DNA of 64,000 nucleotides from Pedobacter sp. Leaf194 (GTDB lineage: Bacteria > Bacteroidota > Bacteroidia > Sphingobacteriales > Sphingobacteriaceae). Position numbers and translations under genes: made by a program. This document shows, piece by piece, positions 52,381 through 61,376 of this stretch. The first letter of the stretch is position 1, and each line of letters opens with the position of its first letter. Under the pieces are notes generated by a model that was given only the letters and a program-made list of their open reading frames with translations, ran no database searches and was not told the origin of the DNA. The stretch is taken from assembly GCF_001423945.1 (NCBI RefSeq), contig NZ_LMPU01000014.1, positions 83,460 through 147,459 of the forward strand. Reading direction: 5' to 3'.

Positions 52381-52405
52381 AACCGGATACCCAAAGTATC
52401 CGGTT
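52381..52405 (-). other. Stem-loop between YtxH and holin-like genes
   Basis: Perfect 10-base stem AACCGGATAC/GTATCCGGTT, 5-base loop. The minus-strand tail is only weakly T-rich, so it may be a partial terminator or mRNA-stability element. Confidence 0.55.
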
Positions 52406-52417
52406 AGTTATATTTTG

Positions 52418-52684
52418 TTATGCGTGCTCTACGTCGTCACTATATTCTTCCTCTACACTTCTCAATTTCGTTTTAATAGAATCAACAACCTTATCTTTTA
52501 AGCTTGATAAGTTATTGATTTCATCAGCAGCTTTATCCCTGATAGAATCACCAAGATCTTTAAGCGATTGACTTAACTTGTCGCGGGTTTCATCACCTTT
52601 TTCAGGCGCAAACAAAATTCCTAAAGCAGCTCCGGCAGCTAATCCCGCTAATAGGGCAACTACAACTTTCGAGTTATCATTCAT
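52418..52684 (-). CDS. YtxH-domain protein
   Basis: 88 residues. One N-terminal helix VVVALLAGLAAGAALGILFAP (about 7-27) with the YtxH motif LGILFAPEKGDETR, then a helical, charged tail with LSQSLKDLGDSIRDKAADEI. YtxH proteins are small general-stress membrane proteins. It leads the three-gene cassette and ends near a hairpin. Regulation is not visible. Confidence 0.85.
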   Translation of the reverse strand: MNDNSKVVVALLAGLAAGAALGILFAPEKGDETRDKLSQSLKDLGDSIRDKAADEINNLSSLKDKVVDSIKTKLRSVEEEYSDDVEHA

Positions 52685-52755
52685 AATTAATGTATTTTAA
52701 GGGTTTAACATTTACAATATAACTGTCCTATATTATTTTATCGTTAAGCTATAAA

Positions 52756-53805
52756 TTATAACTCATTATGCTCGTTATTTGTTTTAATTCTTTCCAATCT
52801 TTCTGATGCGAGTGTACTGGTTTCGTAAATTTTAATGAGCAGGATAAAATAGGAAAGTAGCAACGGGCCGAAAACCAGCCCTAAAATTCCGAATAAAGGA
52901 ATACCAATAATTACGCCAATTACCGTGATGATGGGGTGAATGTTGCCAACTTTTTTTGCAATAATAAATCTCAGCACATTATCGATATTGATAATAACTA
53001 CAAAGCCGAAAATTAACATTGCCCAACCCGCAAAATTATTTCCATTTGCAATTTGCAATATTGCCGCCGGAACGAATACTACCGGAGGCCCCAAAACGGG
53101 CACAAAGGAGATAAAAGTTGTTATCACCCCCCAAAAAACCGGATCTTTGTAGCCGAGAACATAAAAAGATAAGCTTACTAAAGAGCCCTGTACCAGACAA
53201 ATCAATCCCTGCCCCAGAACATTTGCGTAAGTTGTATTCCGCATTTCATCGCCAAAACGCAGTGCATTCTGTTCTCTGAAAGGTGCATATTTTATCAACG
53301 ATAATTCGAATGTTTTTCTTTCGATTAACATAAAGTACAATAAAAAGAACATCACCAGCAAACTGAGTATAATATTTACAGCACTGGATATGAGCGAAGG
53401 GAAAAGTTGCGTTGCCCAGTTTCCGATTCTATTCATTCCATCCTGAATGAGGCTTTCGTTTATCTTTACAGGAACAAGGTGCTGCAGCTTAACCAGTAAA
53501 TTTTTAAAAAAAATCTCATTATTTCTGAGTTCAGATATTTTGCTGATAACCATGCTGCTAAGTGCATAAAAGGGGAGCACTATTAGGATGATACAAATAA
53601 ATATCAGAAGTATAGCGGTTAACCTCTTGTTCCATCCTTTAATTTCAGCCAGATAAATGTAACCCGGACGCATTATTGTGTAGAGCACAAGCGTACTTAA
53701 AATTGCACTGAAGATTCCCTGAAGTGAGTAAGCGATCAATAAGCCAAGCGCAATTATAATAACAAGATTAATGTTGTTGCGCTGCTTGTAAGAGAAAACC
53801 GACAT
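52756..53805 (-). CDS. AI-2E family transporter
   Basis: 349 residues with about eight helices. It has the PerM/AI-2E layout: INLVIIIALGLLIAYSL, SILSTLVLYTIMRPGYIYL-like start, a polar middle loop (about 85-140), then GYKDPVFWGVITTFISFVPVLGPPVVFVPAAI and FGILGLVFGPLLLSYFILLIKIYE. The name is historical; most members are exporters of unknown substrates. Same strand as the YtxH cassette 72 bases on. Confidence 0.87.
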   Translation of the reverse strand: MSVFSYKQRNNINLVIIIALGLLIAYSLQGIFSAILSTLVLYTIMRPGYIYLAEIKGWNKRLTAILLIFICIILIVLPFYALSSMVISKISELRNNEIFFKNLLVKLQHLVPVKINESLIQDGMNRIGNWATQLFPSLISSAVNIILSLLVMFFLLYFMLIERKTFELSLIKYAPFREQNALRFGDEMRNTTYANVLGQGLICLVQGSLVSLSFYVLGYKDPVFWGVITTFISFVPVLGPPVVFVPAAILQIANGNNFAGWAMLIFGFVVIINIDNVLRFIIAKKVGNIHPIITVIGVIIGIPLFGILGLVFGPLLLSYFILLIKIYETSTLASERLERIKTNNEHNEL

Positions 53806-53865
53806 AATAAGTTATTGGTATTCTTTAAATAGCAAAAAGGAGTATTTTGTTTGATTTTAAATGAT

Positions 53866-55281
53866 TTATTCCAAGCCCTGGATTTGAATTGCTTTGATCT
53901 TATTATAAAGCGTCTTTCTATCAATATTTAAAATCTGAGCTGCCTTTGTTTTGTTGAAGTTTACCTCCTTTAATACCCGCAAAATGGCGTCGTATTCGGC
54001 TTCCTGTGCGGCGTTTTTTAAATCTTTTGGCTTATCTGAAAACTTAGCTTTAACTTGATCCAATATCTTATCTCCGTCGAAATCTTTGGCATAGTTAGCA
54101 AGCTCCAGTGGCAAAACATCAACCTGAATTTCATTACCATTGCTCAACAAGGCTACACGCCTAACTACATTCTTCAACTCGCGAACATTACCGGGCCAGC
54201 TATAATTTAAAAAGCAGTTTTTTACCCCTTCAGAAAAGCCTTTGATATCTTTACTCAGCTCTTCATTTGCAATAGCTAAGAACTTGTTTGCAAACACTAA
54301 AATATCTTTCCCTCTTTTCTTTAAGGATGGAATGTGTATCGAAAATTCGTTGAAACGATGGTACAAATCCTCACGAAATGTACCTTTCGCTATATTTTCG
54401 ACCAGATTTTCGTTTGTTGCTACGATAATTCTAACATCCAAATCAATCTCTTTAGTGCTGCCAATGCGTTTAACTTTACGCTCCTGAACCGTTCTCAGCA
54501 AAGTTGCCTGAATTTCGTAAGATAGGTTTCCAATTTCGTCTAAGAAAAGTGTACCGCCATTAGCCTGCTCAAAATGGCCAATGTTAGTATACAGCGCCCC
54601 GGTAAATGAGCCTTTTTCATGACCAAAGAATTCACTTCCGGCGAGCTCCCTGATTAGAGAACCACAATCCATTGCAATAAAGGGCTTATCTTTCCTTAAA
54701 CTATTCAGGTGGATTGTTTTCGCTACATATTCCTTTCCTGTACCACTCTTGCCTGTTAAAATGATACTGTAAGATGTTGGTGCAATAAGCTGGATCTGTT
54801 TCAGCAATGTTGCCGATACTTCACTCTGCGCGTCTATATAATCGGTATGGTTAGCGTACTCTGGTTCTGATTGCGAATTGTTTTTGTTTGATGACCCTAC
54901 TTTTTCATTGAGTGCCCGCTGGGTTTTGAGCGCTTTATTAATGGTATTTAAAATCTCATCAGGATATAATGGCTTGGTAATGTAATCGTATGCGCCCAGC
55001 TTGATAAACTCCACAGCTAACTTAATGTCCGAATAGCCAGTGATTATAATTACGCCGGTTGTTGGGTAATTTTCTTTAATTTTAATGAGTATCTCACGCC
55101 CGTCCGTATCATCAAGCCGGTAGTCGCACAGCACCAAATCAAAGGTATCTTTAGAAAGAATATCCATAGCGGAACTACCCGTAATTGTATTAGCGACATC
55201 GAAGCCATTCCTAGTCAAAAATTTTGATAGCAAAAGCCCAATATTTACTTCATCGTCTACAATTAATATTTTCTTTTTAAT
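53866..55281 (-). CDS. Sigma-54-dependent response regulator, NtrC family, apparent ATT start
   Basis: 471 residues if translation starts at the ATT at 55279-55281. The receiver begins right after it (KKKILIVDDE, D9/D10), with the phospho-aspartate at D53 (LVLCDYRLDD). The AAA+ domain (about 150-390) has Walker A TGKSGTGKE, the sigma-54 contact loop as GSFTGA, and Walker B GGTLFLDEIG. The C-terminal Fis-type helix-turn-helix is NKTKAAQILNIDRKTLYNKI. No ATG, GTG or TTG precedes the DD residues: the first one, a TTG at 55233, would delete them, and a TAA sits in frame at 55285-55287. No kinase gene is adjacent. Confidence 0.9.
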   Translation of the reverse strand: MKKKILIVDDEVNIGLLLSKFLTRNGFDVANTITGSSAMDILSKDTFDLVLCDYRLDDTDGREILIKIKENYPTTGVIIITGYSDIKLAVEFIKLGAYDYITKPLYPDEILNTINKALKTQRALNEKVGSSNKNNSQSEPEYANHTDYIDAQSEVSATLLKQIQLIAPTSYSIILTGKSGTGKEYVAKTIHLNSLRKDKPFIAMDCGSLIRELAGSEFFGHEKGSFTGALYTNIGHFEQANGGTLFLDEIGNLSYEIQATLLRTVQERKVKRIGSTKEIDLDVRIIVATNENLVENIAKGTFREDLYHRFNEFSIHIPSLKKRGKDILVFANKFLAIANEELSKDIKGFSEGVKNCFLNYSWPGNVRELKNVVRRVALLSNGNEIQVDVLPLELANYAKDFDGDKILDQVKAKFSDKPKDLKNAAQEAEYDAILRVLKEVNFNKTKAAQILNIDRKTLYNKIKAIQIQGLE

Positions 55282-55380
55282 GTGTTAGGACATTGGAGTA
55301 CATAAGTAAAGAAAATATTCCTTATTGGGAAATTTTTTCTACACTTTGGCAAAATACGCTCGAATTAATCAGACAAAATG

Positions 55381-56160
55381 TTATCTGCCAGAAAACAGCG
55401 GCTTTCGTTTTTCCGAAAACGCTGATACACCTTCTTTAAAGTCTGCCGTTTCAAAGCATTTTCCAAACTCCTCAATTTCCGTTGCGTAGCCATTATCTCC
55501 ATTTAATGAGGCAATAACCGCCTTAATGGCCGCAGCTACAGCAAGTGGCGCTCGTTGTTTAACCGCATTCAGTATTTCTTCGGCTTTGCCGATTAATTCT
55601 GCCTGTGGCACCACGTAATTTACCAGTCCAATTTGTTCGGCAACGGCGGCCGTAACCATATTGGCAGTGGTTATCATTTCTATCGCCTTTCCTTTTCCAA
55701 CCAATTGTGTTAGGCGTTGCGTGCCGCCGTAGCCCGGAATTAACCCCAAAGTAACTTCGGGCAAACCCAATTTTGCATGTTCTGCTGCAATCCTGATGTG
55801 GCAGGACATTGCTAACTCGAGTCCGCCGCCGAGTGCGAAACCGTTAACGGCAGCAATAAAAAGTTTGGAAGAATTTTCAATGGCATTAAAAACAGTTTCG
55901 TGGCCATGCCTTGCCAATTCTTCTCCTTGTTTACCACTGTAATTTGAGAACTCTTTAATATCTGCGCCGGCAACAAAGGCTTTTTCTCCTGCTCCGGTAA
56001 TAATAACGCCACTCACATCTTCACTTTGTTCGGCATAAGCGATTACATCAGCCAGTTCGCTCAGCGTTTCTTTATTTAAGGCATTTAATGCTTTTTCCCG
56101 ATTTATGGTAACGTAAAGAATGTTTTCTTTAACTTCTGATAATAGATTCTGATATGCCAT
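55381..56160 (-). CDS. Enoyl-CoA hydratase/crotonase
   Basis: 259 residues of the crotonase fold: NREKALNALNKETL, AFVAGADIKEFSNYSG, the oxyanion-hole segment GFALGGGLELAMSCHIRIA, GLPEVTLGLIPGYGGTQRL with the catalytic glutamate, and CFETADFKEGVSAFSEKRKP. Likely hydrates short-chain enoyl-CoA in beta-oxidation or amino-acid breakdown. It follows the B12-binding gene by 3 bases on the same strand. Confidence 0.92.
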   Translation of the reverse strand: MAYQNLLSEVKENILYVTINREKALNALNKETLSELADVIAYAEQSEDVSGVIITGAGEKAFVAGADIKEFSNYSGKQGEELARHGHETVFNAIENSSKLFIAAVNGFALGGGLELAMSCHIRIAAEHAKLGLPEVTLGLIPGYGGTQRLTQLVGKGKAIEMITTANMVTAAVAEQIGLVNYVVPQAELIGKAEEILNAVKQRAPLAVAAAIKAVIASLNGDNGYATEIEEFGKCFETADFKEGVSAFSEKRKPLFSGR

Positions 56161-56163
56161 AAC

Positions 56164-56583
56164 TTAAAAATTTCTGTTTTCTGTAACCCAGTTTTTAATG
56201 TATTCTACGATACTAGCCATCGTTGTGCCTGGCGGAAACAACTCACCAACGCCCAATTCAGCAAGTTTCTGTCTATCTCCTTCGGGAATAATTCCTCCAC
56301 CTGTTAGCAAAACATCATCAAGTTGTTTTTCTTTCATAAAATGGATGATTTTTGGAAAAACTGTCATGTGTGCGCCAGACAGGATGGAGATTCCAATAGC
56401 GTCTACATCTTCCTGCAGTGCCGTGTTTACGACCATTTCAGGGGTTTGGCGCAAACCAGTGTAAATTACTTCCATTCCAGCATCCCGAAGTGATGTAGCG
56501 ATAACTTTAGCGCCCCGATCGTGGCCATCAAGCCCAACTTTTGCCACTAAAACACGAATTGGGCGGTTTAATATTTTGCTCAT
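56164..56583 (-). CDS. Stand-alone B12-binding domain, methylmalonyl-CoA mutase C-terminal type
   Basis: 139 residues from the ATG at 56583; a TTG 13 codons earlier is not needed. The cobalamin-binding DGHDRGAKVIATSLRDAG (DxHxxG lower ligand), SILSGAH and TGGGIIPEGD with LFPPGTTMASIVEYI are those of the small B12 domain of methylmalonyl-CoA-mutase-type enzymes. Alone, it needs a separate catalytic subunit, absent from this window. It is likely an operon with the crotonase. Confidence 0.9.
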   Translation of the reverse strand: MSKILNRPIRVLVAKVGLDGHDRGAKVIATSLRDAGMEVIYTGLRQTPEMVVNTALQEDVDAIGISILSGAHMTVFPKIIHFMKEKQLDDVLLTGGGIIPEGDRQKLAELGVGELFPPGTTMASIVEYIKNWVTENRNF

Positions 56584-56669
56584 ATTGAATATTAAGTTGG
56601 TGTAAATGTATCGATTTTGCAATTCAAATTAATCATTAAGCAAAACAACCAGAATTGCACTAATATTTT

Positions 56670-56677
56670 TACATTTG
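56670..56677 (+). promoter_or_regulatory. Bacteroidota -7 element for glnS
   Basis: TACATTTG matches TAnnTTTG and ends 22 bases before the ATG at 56700. Confidence 0.45.
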
Positions 56678-56699
56678 CATTCCTAATTTACAGGTTTTT

Positions 56700-58355
56700 A
56701 TGAGTGAAGAGAAGTCATTGAACTTTATAGAAGAAATTGTTGAGAACGACTTAAATAGTGGCAAGTATGAAACCTTGGTTACGCGTTTCCCGCCAGAACC
56801 TAATGGTTACTTACACATTGGCCACGCGAAAGCGATTTGCTTAAACTTCGGACTAACACAAAAATATGGTGGCTACACAAATCTGCGTTTTGATGATACC
56901 AACCCGGTAACAGAAAAAACGGAGTACGTGAATAGTCAGCAGGAAGATATTAAATGGTTGGGTTTTAACTGGAAAAACGAGTTGTATGCATCAGACTATT
57001 TTGATGAATTATATTCTTTTGCGGTTAAACTAATTGAAAAGGGCATGGCTTATGCTGATGAAAGCGCTGCAGACGAAATTGCATCTTTAAAAGGTACGCC
57101 AACAGAACCTGGTCAGGACAGCCCATACAGAAATCGAAGTGTATCAGAAAATCTGGAGCTTTTTACCAGAATGAAAAACGGCGAATTTGCCGACGGGGCT
57201 TATACCTTGAGAGCGAAAATAGACATGGCGAGCCCGAACATGTTAATGCGTGATCCCATTATTTACCGCATAAAACATGCAGCGCATCACCGTACAGGAA
57301 ATAAATGGTGCATTTATCCAATGTATGATTTTGCGCATGGGCAAAGCGATAGTATTGAACACATTACGCACTCCATTTGTACCTTAGAGTATGTTTCGCA
57401 TCGCGAACTTTACGATTGGTTTATTGAGCAGTTAGAGATTTTTCCATCTAAACAATACGAATTTGCACGTTTAAACCTTACTTCGACAGTAATGAGTAAA
57501 CGGAAATTATTGCAACTGGTAAACGAAAACCTGGTAAGCGGCTGGGACGACCCACGCATGCCTACAATTTCGGGCTTACGCAGAAGAGGATTCACTCCAA
57601 AAAGCATACGCGAATTCTGTGAGCGTATCGGTATTGCAAAACGCGAAAATTTAATAGAATTAAGCCTGCTCGAATTCTGTATCCGTGAGGATTTAAACAA
57701 AACCGCAAATCGTGTGATGGCCGTTTTAGATCCAATAAAATTAATCATTACCAATTACGAGAAAGGTACGGAAGATTTAACAGGAGAAAATAACCCCGAG
57801 GCAGAAGACGGCGGCGGCACACGAATTATCCCTTTTAGCAATGAGCTTTGGATAGAGCGTGAAGATTTTATGGAAGTTCCGGCAAAGAAGTGGTTCCGTT
57901 TGGCACCTGGAGCAATGGTGCGCTTAAAATTTGCCTACATCGTTAAGTGCGAAGATTTTGTGAAAGATGAAAGCGGAAACGTTACAGAGATTCACTGCGC
58001 CTATATTCCAGAATCAAAAAGCGGTAACGATACCAGTGGCATCAATGTTAAAGGTACCATCCATTGGGTGAGTGCAGCACATGCAAAAACTGCAGAAATT
58101 CGCTTGTACGACCGATTATTTACATCAGAAACCCCAGATGCCGAGGAAGGCGATTTTAAAGATTACTTAAATCCAGAAAGCCTAACCGTTTTGCCAAATG
58201 CCTACATTGAACCTGCTTTGGCCGATGCTGATTTGGATGGACGTTATCAGTTTATCCGCAAAGGTTATTTCTGCCTTGATAAAGATTCGACAACAAATAA
58301 ACTGGTTTTCAACAGAACGGTTACATTAAAAGATACCTTTAGAAAACCAAATTAA
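56700..58355 (+). CDS. glnS: Glutamine-tRNA ligase
   Basis: 551 residues, full length. Class I motifs: HIGH at residues 39-42 (PNGYLHIGHAKAICLNFG) and the KMSKS equivalent VMSKRK. Between them is the tRNA acceptor-binding region RDPIIYRIKHAAHHRTGNKWCIYPMYDFAHGQ-like sequence, and after them two anticodon-binding beta-barrels (about 340-545). It charges tRNA-Gln directly, so the organism need not rely on GatCAB for this tRNA. A strong terminator follows. Confidence 0.95.
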   Translation: MSEEKSLNFIEEIVENDLNSGKYETLVTRFPPEPNGYLHIGHAKAICLNFGLTQKYGGYTNLRFDDTNPVTEKTEYVNSQQEDIKWLGFNWKNELYASDYFDELYSFAVKLIEKGMAYADESAADEIASLKGTPTEPGQDSPYRNRSVSENLELFTRMKNGEFADGAYTLRAKIDMASPNMLMRDPIIYRIKHAAHHRTGNKWCIYPMYDFAHGQSDSIEHITHSICTLEYVSHRELYDWFIEQLEIFPSKQYEFARLNLTSTVMSKRKLLQLVNENLVSGWDDPRMPTISGLRRRGFTPKSIREFCERIGIAKRENLIELSLLEFCIREDLNKTANRVMAVLDPIKLIITNYEKGTEDLTGENNPEAEDGGGTRIIPFSNELWIEREDFMEVPAKKWFRLAPGAMVRLKFAYIVKCEDFVKDESGNVTEIHCAYIPESKSGNDTSGINVKGTIHWVSAAHAKTAEIRLYDRLFTSETPDAEEGDFKDYLNPESLTVLPNAYIEPALADADLDGRYQFIRKGYFCLDKDSTTNKLVFNRTVTLKDTFRKPN

Positions 58356-58378
58356 AATTTCAGCATTTTAAATGATAC

Positions 58379-58413
58379 ACACGGATGAGTTCGAAATTCA
58401 TCCGTGTTTTTTT
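58379..58413 (+). terminator. Rho-independent terminator after glnS
   Basis: Perfect 10-base stem ACACGGATGA/TCATCCGTGT (58379-58388 with 58398-58407), 9-base loop, then a run of seven T. Confidence 0.88.
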
Positions 58414-58499
58414 ATGGCAATTTTTTTTGAGCAAACCGCCGTGAGGTCAAAACCTGATCAAATAATTCGCGTAGCATTTCAAATTCTAGATTGAAAAAA

Positions 58500-59336
58500 T
58501 TAATACTTCGTGTAAATATTGTAAAGCACCAGAATATCAACAGGCGTTAACGTTTTACTGATGTCAGATTGAATAAAGTGAATCTTAAAAGCTTCTATTG
58601 CGGCAGGCAAATTCGCGGTATTGTAACCGATATATTTAAGCGCTTTTTCTGTATCGAAATCTACCGGTGGGTTCTTCAAAATGTTATCATACCAGAAACC
58701 AAAACCTTTATCGGCTAACTTTTTCCACGGGAAATTTTTGGGGTCGTTCTTTCGTCCAGGCGCAATATCGGCATGCCCTATAAAATTTGCTGTTGGAATG
58801 TTATAAGTTTTTTTAAGGGTTGCCAGTAATTTAAGCAAACTGTTAATCTGCGCATCTTGCCACACATCGCCAACGCCGTTATTATCCAGCTCTATGCCAA
58901 TCGAGGATGAATTGAGATCGGTGTCTTTTCCCCACTTACTAACGCCGGCGTGGTTTGCACGCAGATAATCATTCACCATATGAACAACCTTTCCATCGCG
59001 GCCAATAACATAGTGTGCGCTGGTTCCGGCTTTGGTAGAATGAAATGTTTTTATCGTTTGGTTTAAGCTATCCTGAGCAGTATGGTGTATAACTACAAAA
59101 TTTGGTTTCCGGATACCAAAATTTACAGAACCAATCCATTGTTGGTTTGCCGCATTTACAGAATCGTAAAGCTGACCTTCAGGCGGAGTCGCCAGAATTA
59201 TATTTGAAAAACCTTTAGCTTTTTCTTTATAAACTTTCTCGGTGGCCGCATATTTGGCTGTACTACAAGACGAAACAAAAAGCGTGAAAACAATTACTGG
59301 TAGGAAGTAGTTTTTTACTGGGTTTAATGCTGACAT
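58500..59336 (-). CDS. N-acetylmuramoyl-L-alanine amidase lipoprotein, AmpD-like
   Basis: 278 residues. Lipobox VSSC with cysteine 24. The amidase_2 zinc domain shows VVIHHTAQ (H84/H85), GTSAHYVIGRDG, SIGIELDNNG and FIGHADIAPGRKNDP (H188, D198). It cleaves the bond between muramic acid and the stem peptide in the periplasm, for cell-wall turnover. A C-terminal segment (about 215-278) may bind the wall. It stands alone, opposite to glnS and the peptidase gene. Confidence 0.88.
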   Translation of the reverse strand: MSALNPVKNYFLPVIVFTLFVSSCSTAKYAATEKVYKEKAKGFSNIILATPPEGQLYDSVNAANQQWIGSVNFGIRKPNFVVIHHTAQDSLNQTIKTFHSTKAGTSAHYVIGRDGKVVHMVNDYLRANHAGVSKWGKDTDLNSSSIGIELDNNGVGDVWQDAQINSLLKLLATLKKTYNIPTANFIGHADIAPGRKNDPKNFPWKKLADKGFGFWYDNILKNPPVDFDTEKALKYIGYNTANLPAAIEAFKIHFIQSDISKTLTPVDILVLYNIYTKY

Positions 59337-59450
59337 AACTGTTTTATTTAATGCAATGAAGGTACAAAGTTATGCTAAAGTTCATCCTTTGCATCAAACT
59401 TTATACAAAGCTTTCAAATTTTACTAATTTAGTGGCAATTTACATCAACA

Positions 59451-61133
59451 ATGAAGAAACCATCCAAAGCAAATGGCCTGCTAACCGCAATAGCATTATC
59501 AGCAGCACTATTTTCAGCTTGCACAAATACATCAAAAACAACAGATGGAAAATCTGCCAATGTAGTTCAAAAAGATAGCCTTATAAATTATGTTGCCCAA
59601 CGGTTACCAATTTATGAACGGGTTAAATTATCTACAAACCTAAATCAGCTAAGCATAAACGATAGAAAGGTTTTACCACTGCTCATCCAGGCGGCCGAAA
59701 TTATGGATGACCTTTACTGGAAGCAAGCTTACCCTCAGCGAGACAGCTTACTTGCATCAATTAAAGATGAAAAAACCCGTGATTTCGTAAACATAAATTA
59801 TGGCCCCTGGGATAGATTGAATAATGATAAACCATTCGTTGCAGGCATCGGCGTAAAACCAGAGGGTGCATCTTTTTACCCGTACGGGATAAGCAAAGCC
59901 GAAATTGAAAAATCTACTTTGGCCGATAAGTTTGGCGCCTATTCTGTTATTCAGAAAGATTCTGCCGGCAAACTTACCACAGTTCCATACCACATTCTTT
60001 TTGCTGCTGAACTACAGAAAGCTTCGTCATTACTAAAACAAGCTGCCTTAATTACGGAAGATGCCGGATTGAAGAAATACCTTAATCTAAGGGCCGATGC
60101 TTTAGTTACAGACAATTTCACAGCCAGCGACTACGCCTGGCTCGACATGAAGAGCAATGGCCTGGATTTAATTATTGGCCCGATTGAAAATTATGAAGAC
60201 AAGCTTTTTAATGCGAGAACGAGTTACGAAGCGTACGTTTTAATAAAAGATAAAGAGTGGAGTAAACGCCTTGCGAAGTACGTAAAGTTACTTCCAGAAC
60301 TGCAGAAAAATTTACCTGTTGCCGCAAAATATAAAACTGAAACACCAGGAACAGATTCTGAACTGAATGCCTACGACGTTGTGTACTATGCGGGTGATTG
60401 TAATGCGGGCTCGAAAACCATTGCCGTAAATCTGCCTAACGACGAAATAATTCAGCAGGAAAAGGGAACACGCCGTTCTCAGCTTAAAAACGCCATGCAG
60501 GCCAAGTTTGAGAAAATCTTAATGCCAATATCAAAAGAACTAATCGATGCAGAACAACAGAAATTTATAAAGTTCGATGCATTTTTTGCCAATGTGATGT
60601 TCCATGAAGTGGCGCACGGATTAGGCATAAAAAAAACGGTAACAGGAAAAGGGTTTGTACGTGCCGCATTAAAAGAACAATATAGTTGGCTGGAAGAAGG
60701 TAAAGCCGATATTTTAGGCTTGTATATGGTTACGGGCTTGCTAAAAAAGGGCGAATTAACAGGCGACATAAAGAATTATTACACAACATTTATGGCCGGT
60801 ATTTTACGGTCTGTCCGTTTTGGTGTATCAGAAGCTCACGGAAAAGCCAACATGCAGTGCTTTAATTATTTTAAAGAAAAAGGTGCGTTTGAACGAACAG
60901 CAAAAGGCACTTACAAAGTTAATTTTGACAAATTTGCAACTGCGATGAATGATCTAAGTGCTTTCATCATCACTTTGCAAGGCAATGGAGACAAAGCCGC
61001 TGTTGAAAAAGCACAAAAAACCATGGCTATCATTCCTACAGAATTACAGTCTGATTTAGACAGATTGACTAGAAAAAATATACCTGTTGATGTTGTTTTC
61101 GAACAAGGTGTTGATGTTCTTGGTGTGAAATAG
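59451..61133 (+). CDS. Lipoprotein metallopeptidase, M49 (dipeptidyl-peptidase III)-like
   Basis: 560 residues with a lipobox FSAC (cysteine 24). A zinc site is seen as HEVAH (H385, E386, H389), with the third ligand in EEGKAD (415-420), which matches the M49 second motif EExxAD. Classical DPP III has HExxGH; this protein has the five-residue HExxH form known in a few bacterial M49 enzymes. It should cut dipeptides at the cell surface or in the periplasm. In databases such genes may be misnamed; I see no dihydrofolate-reductase fold. Confidence 0.75.
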   Translation: MKKPSKANGLLTAIALSAALFSACTNTSKTTDGKSANVVQKDSLINYVAQRLPIYERVKLSTNLNQLSINDRKVLPLLIQAAEIMDDLYWKQAYPQRDSLLASIKDEKTRDFVNINYGPWDRLNNDKPFVAGIGVKPEGASFYPYGISKAEIEKSTLADKFGAYSVIQKDSAGKLTTVPYHILFAAELQKASSLLKQAALITEDAGLKKYLNLRADALVTDNFTASDYAWLDMKSNGLDLIIGPIENYEDKLFNARTSYEAYVLIKDKEWSKRLAKYVKLLPELQKNLPVAAKYKTETPGTDSELNAYDVVYYAGDCNAGSKTIAVNLPNDEIIQQEKGTRRSQLKNAMQAKFEKILMPISKELIDAEQQKFIKFDAFFANVMFHEVAHGLGIKKTVTGKGFVRAALKEQYSWLEEGKADILGLYMVTGLLKKGELTGDIKNYYTTFMAGILRSVRFGVSEAHGKANMQCFNYFKEKGAFERTAKGTYKVNFDKFATAMNDLSAFIITLQGNGDKAAVEKAQKTMAIIPTELQSDLDRLTRKNIPVDVVFEQGVDVLGVK

Positions 61134-61158
61134 AATTTAAATTTATGACTAAAACATT

Positions 61159-61187
61159 AAGCCACAGCTCATCTGTGGCTTTTTTTT
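61159..61187 (+). terminator. Rho-independent terminator after the M49-like gene
   Basis: Perfect 9-base stem AAGCCACAG/CTGTGGCTT (61159-61167 with 61173-61181), 5-base loop, then a run of eight T. Confidence 0.88.
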
Positions 61188-61217
61188 GTTCAAAAAAGTA
61201 CTTGTTTAAAAAACTGT

Positions 61218-61245
61218 GTAACCTTTTTAAAAAACGGTCGTCTTA
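61218..61245 (+). promoter_or_regulatory. ECF-type promoter upstream of TonB receptor
   Basis: GTAACC (61218-61223), 15-base spacer, then CGTCTTA (61239-61245), 131 bases before the ATG at 61377. Same pattern as the sigma operon promoter at 48841-48868, which suggests this receptor is a target of that or a similar sigma. Confidence 0.5.
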
Positions 61246-61376
61246 TTAATAACTAAACGTTGGAAGCCGTTCGTTTCCCAAACTAAGCTTTAAATAGTTA
61301 GCAATTTGATTAAAATGCATTTAAATGCGTTATGGAAATCTTTTGCCAAATTTTTAAACAAATAAGCCTTAAACCA

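Noticed and set aside
59451..61133. Dihydrofolate reductase label for the lipoprotein peptidase
   Set aside because: No DHFR motifs; the zinc-protease motifs HEVAH and EEGKAD explain the sequence better.
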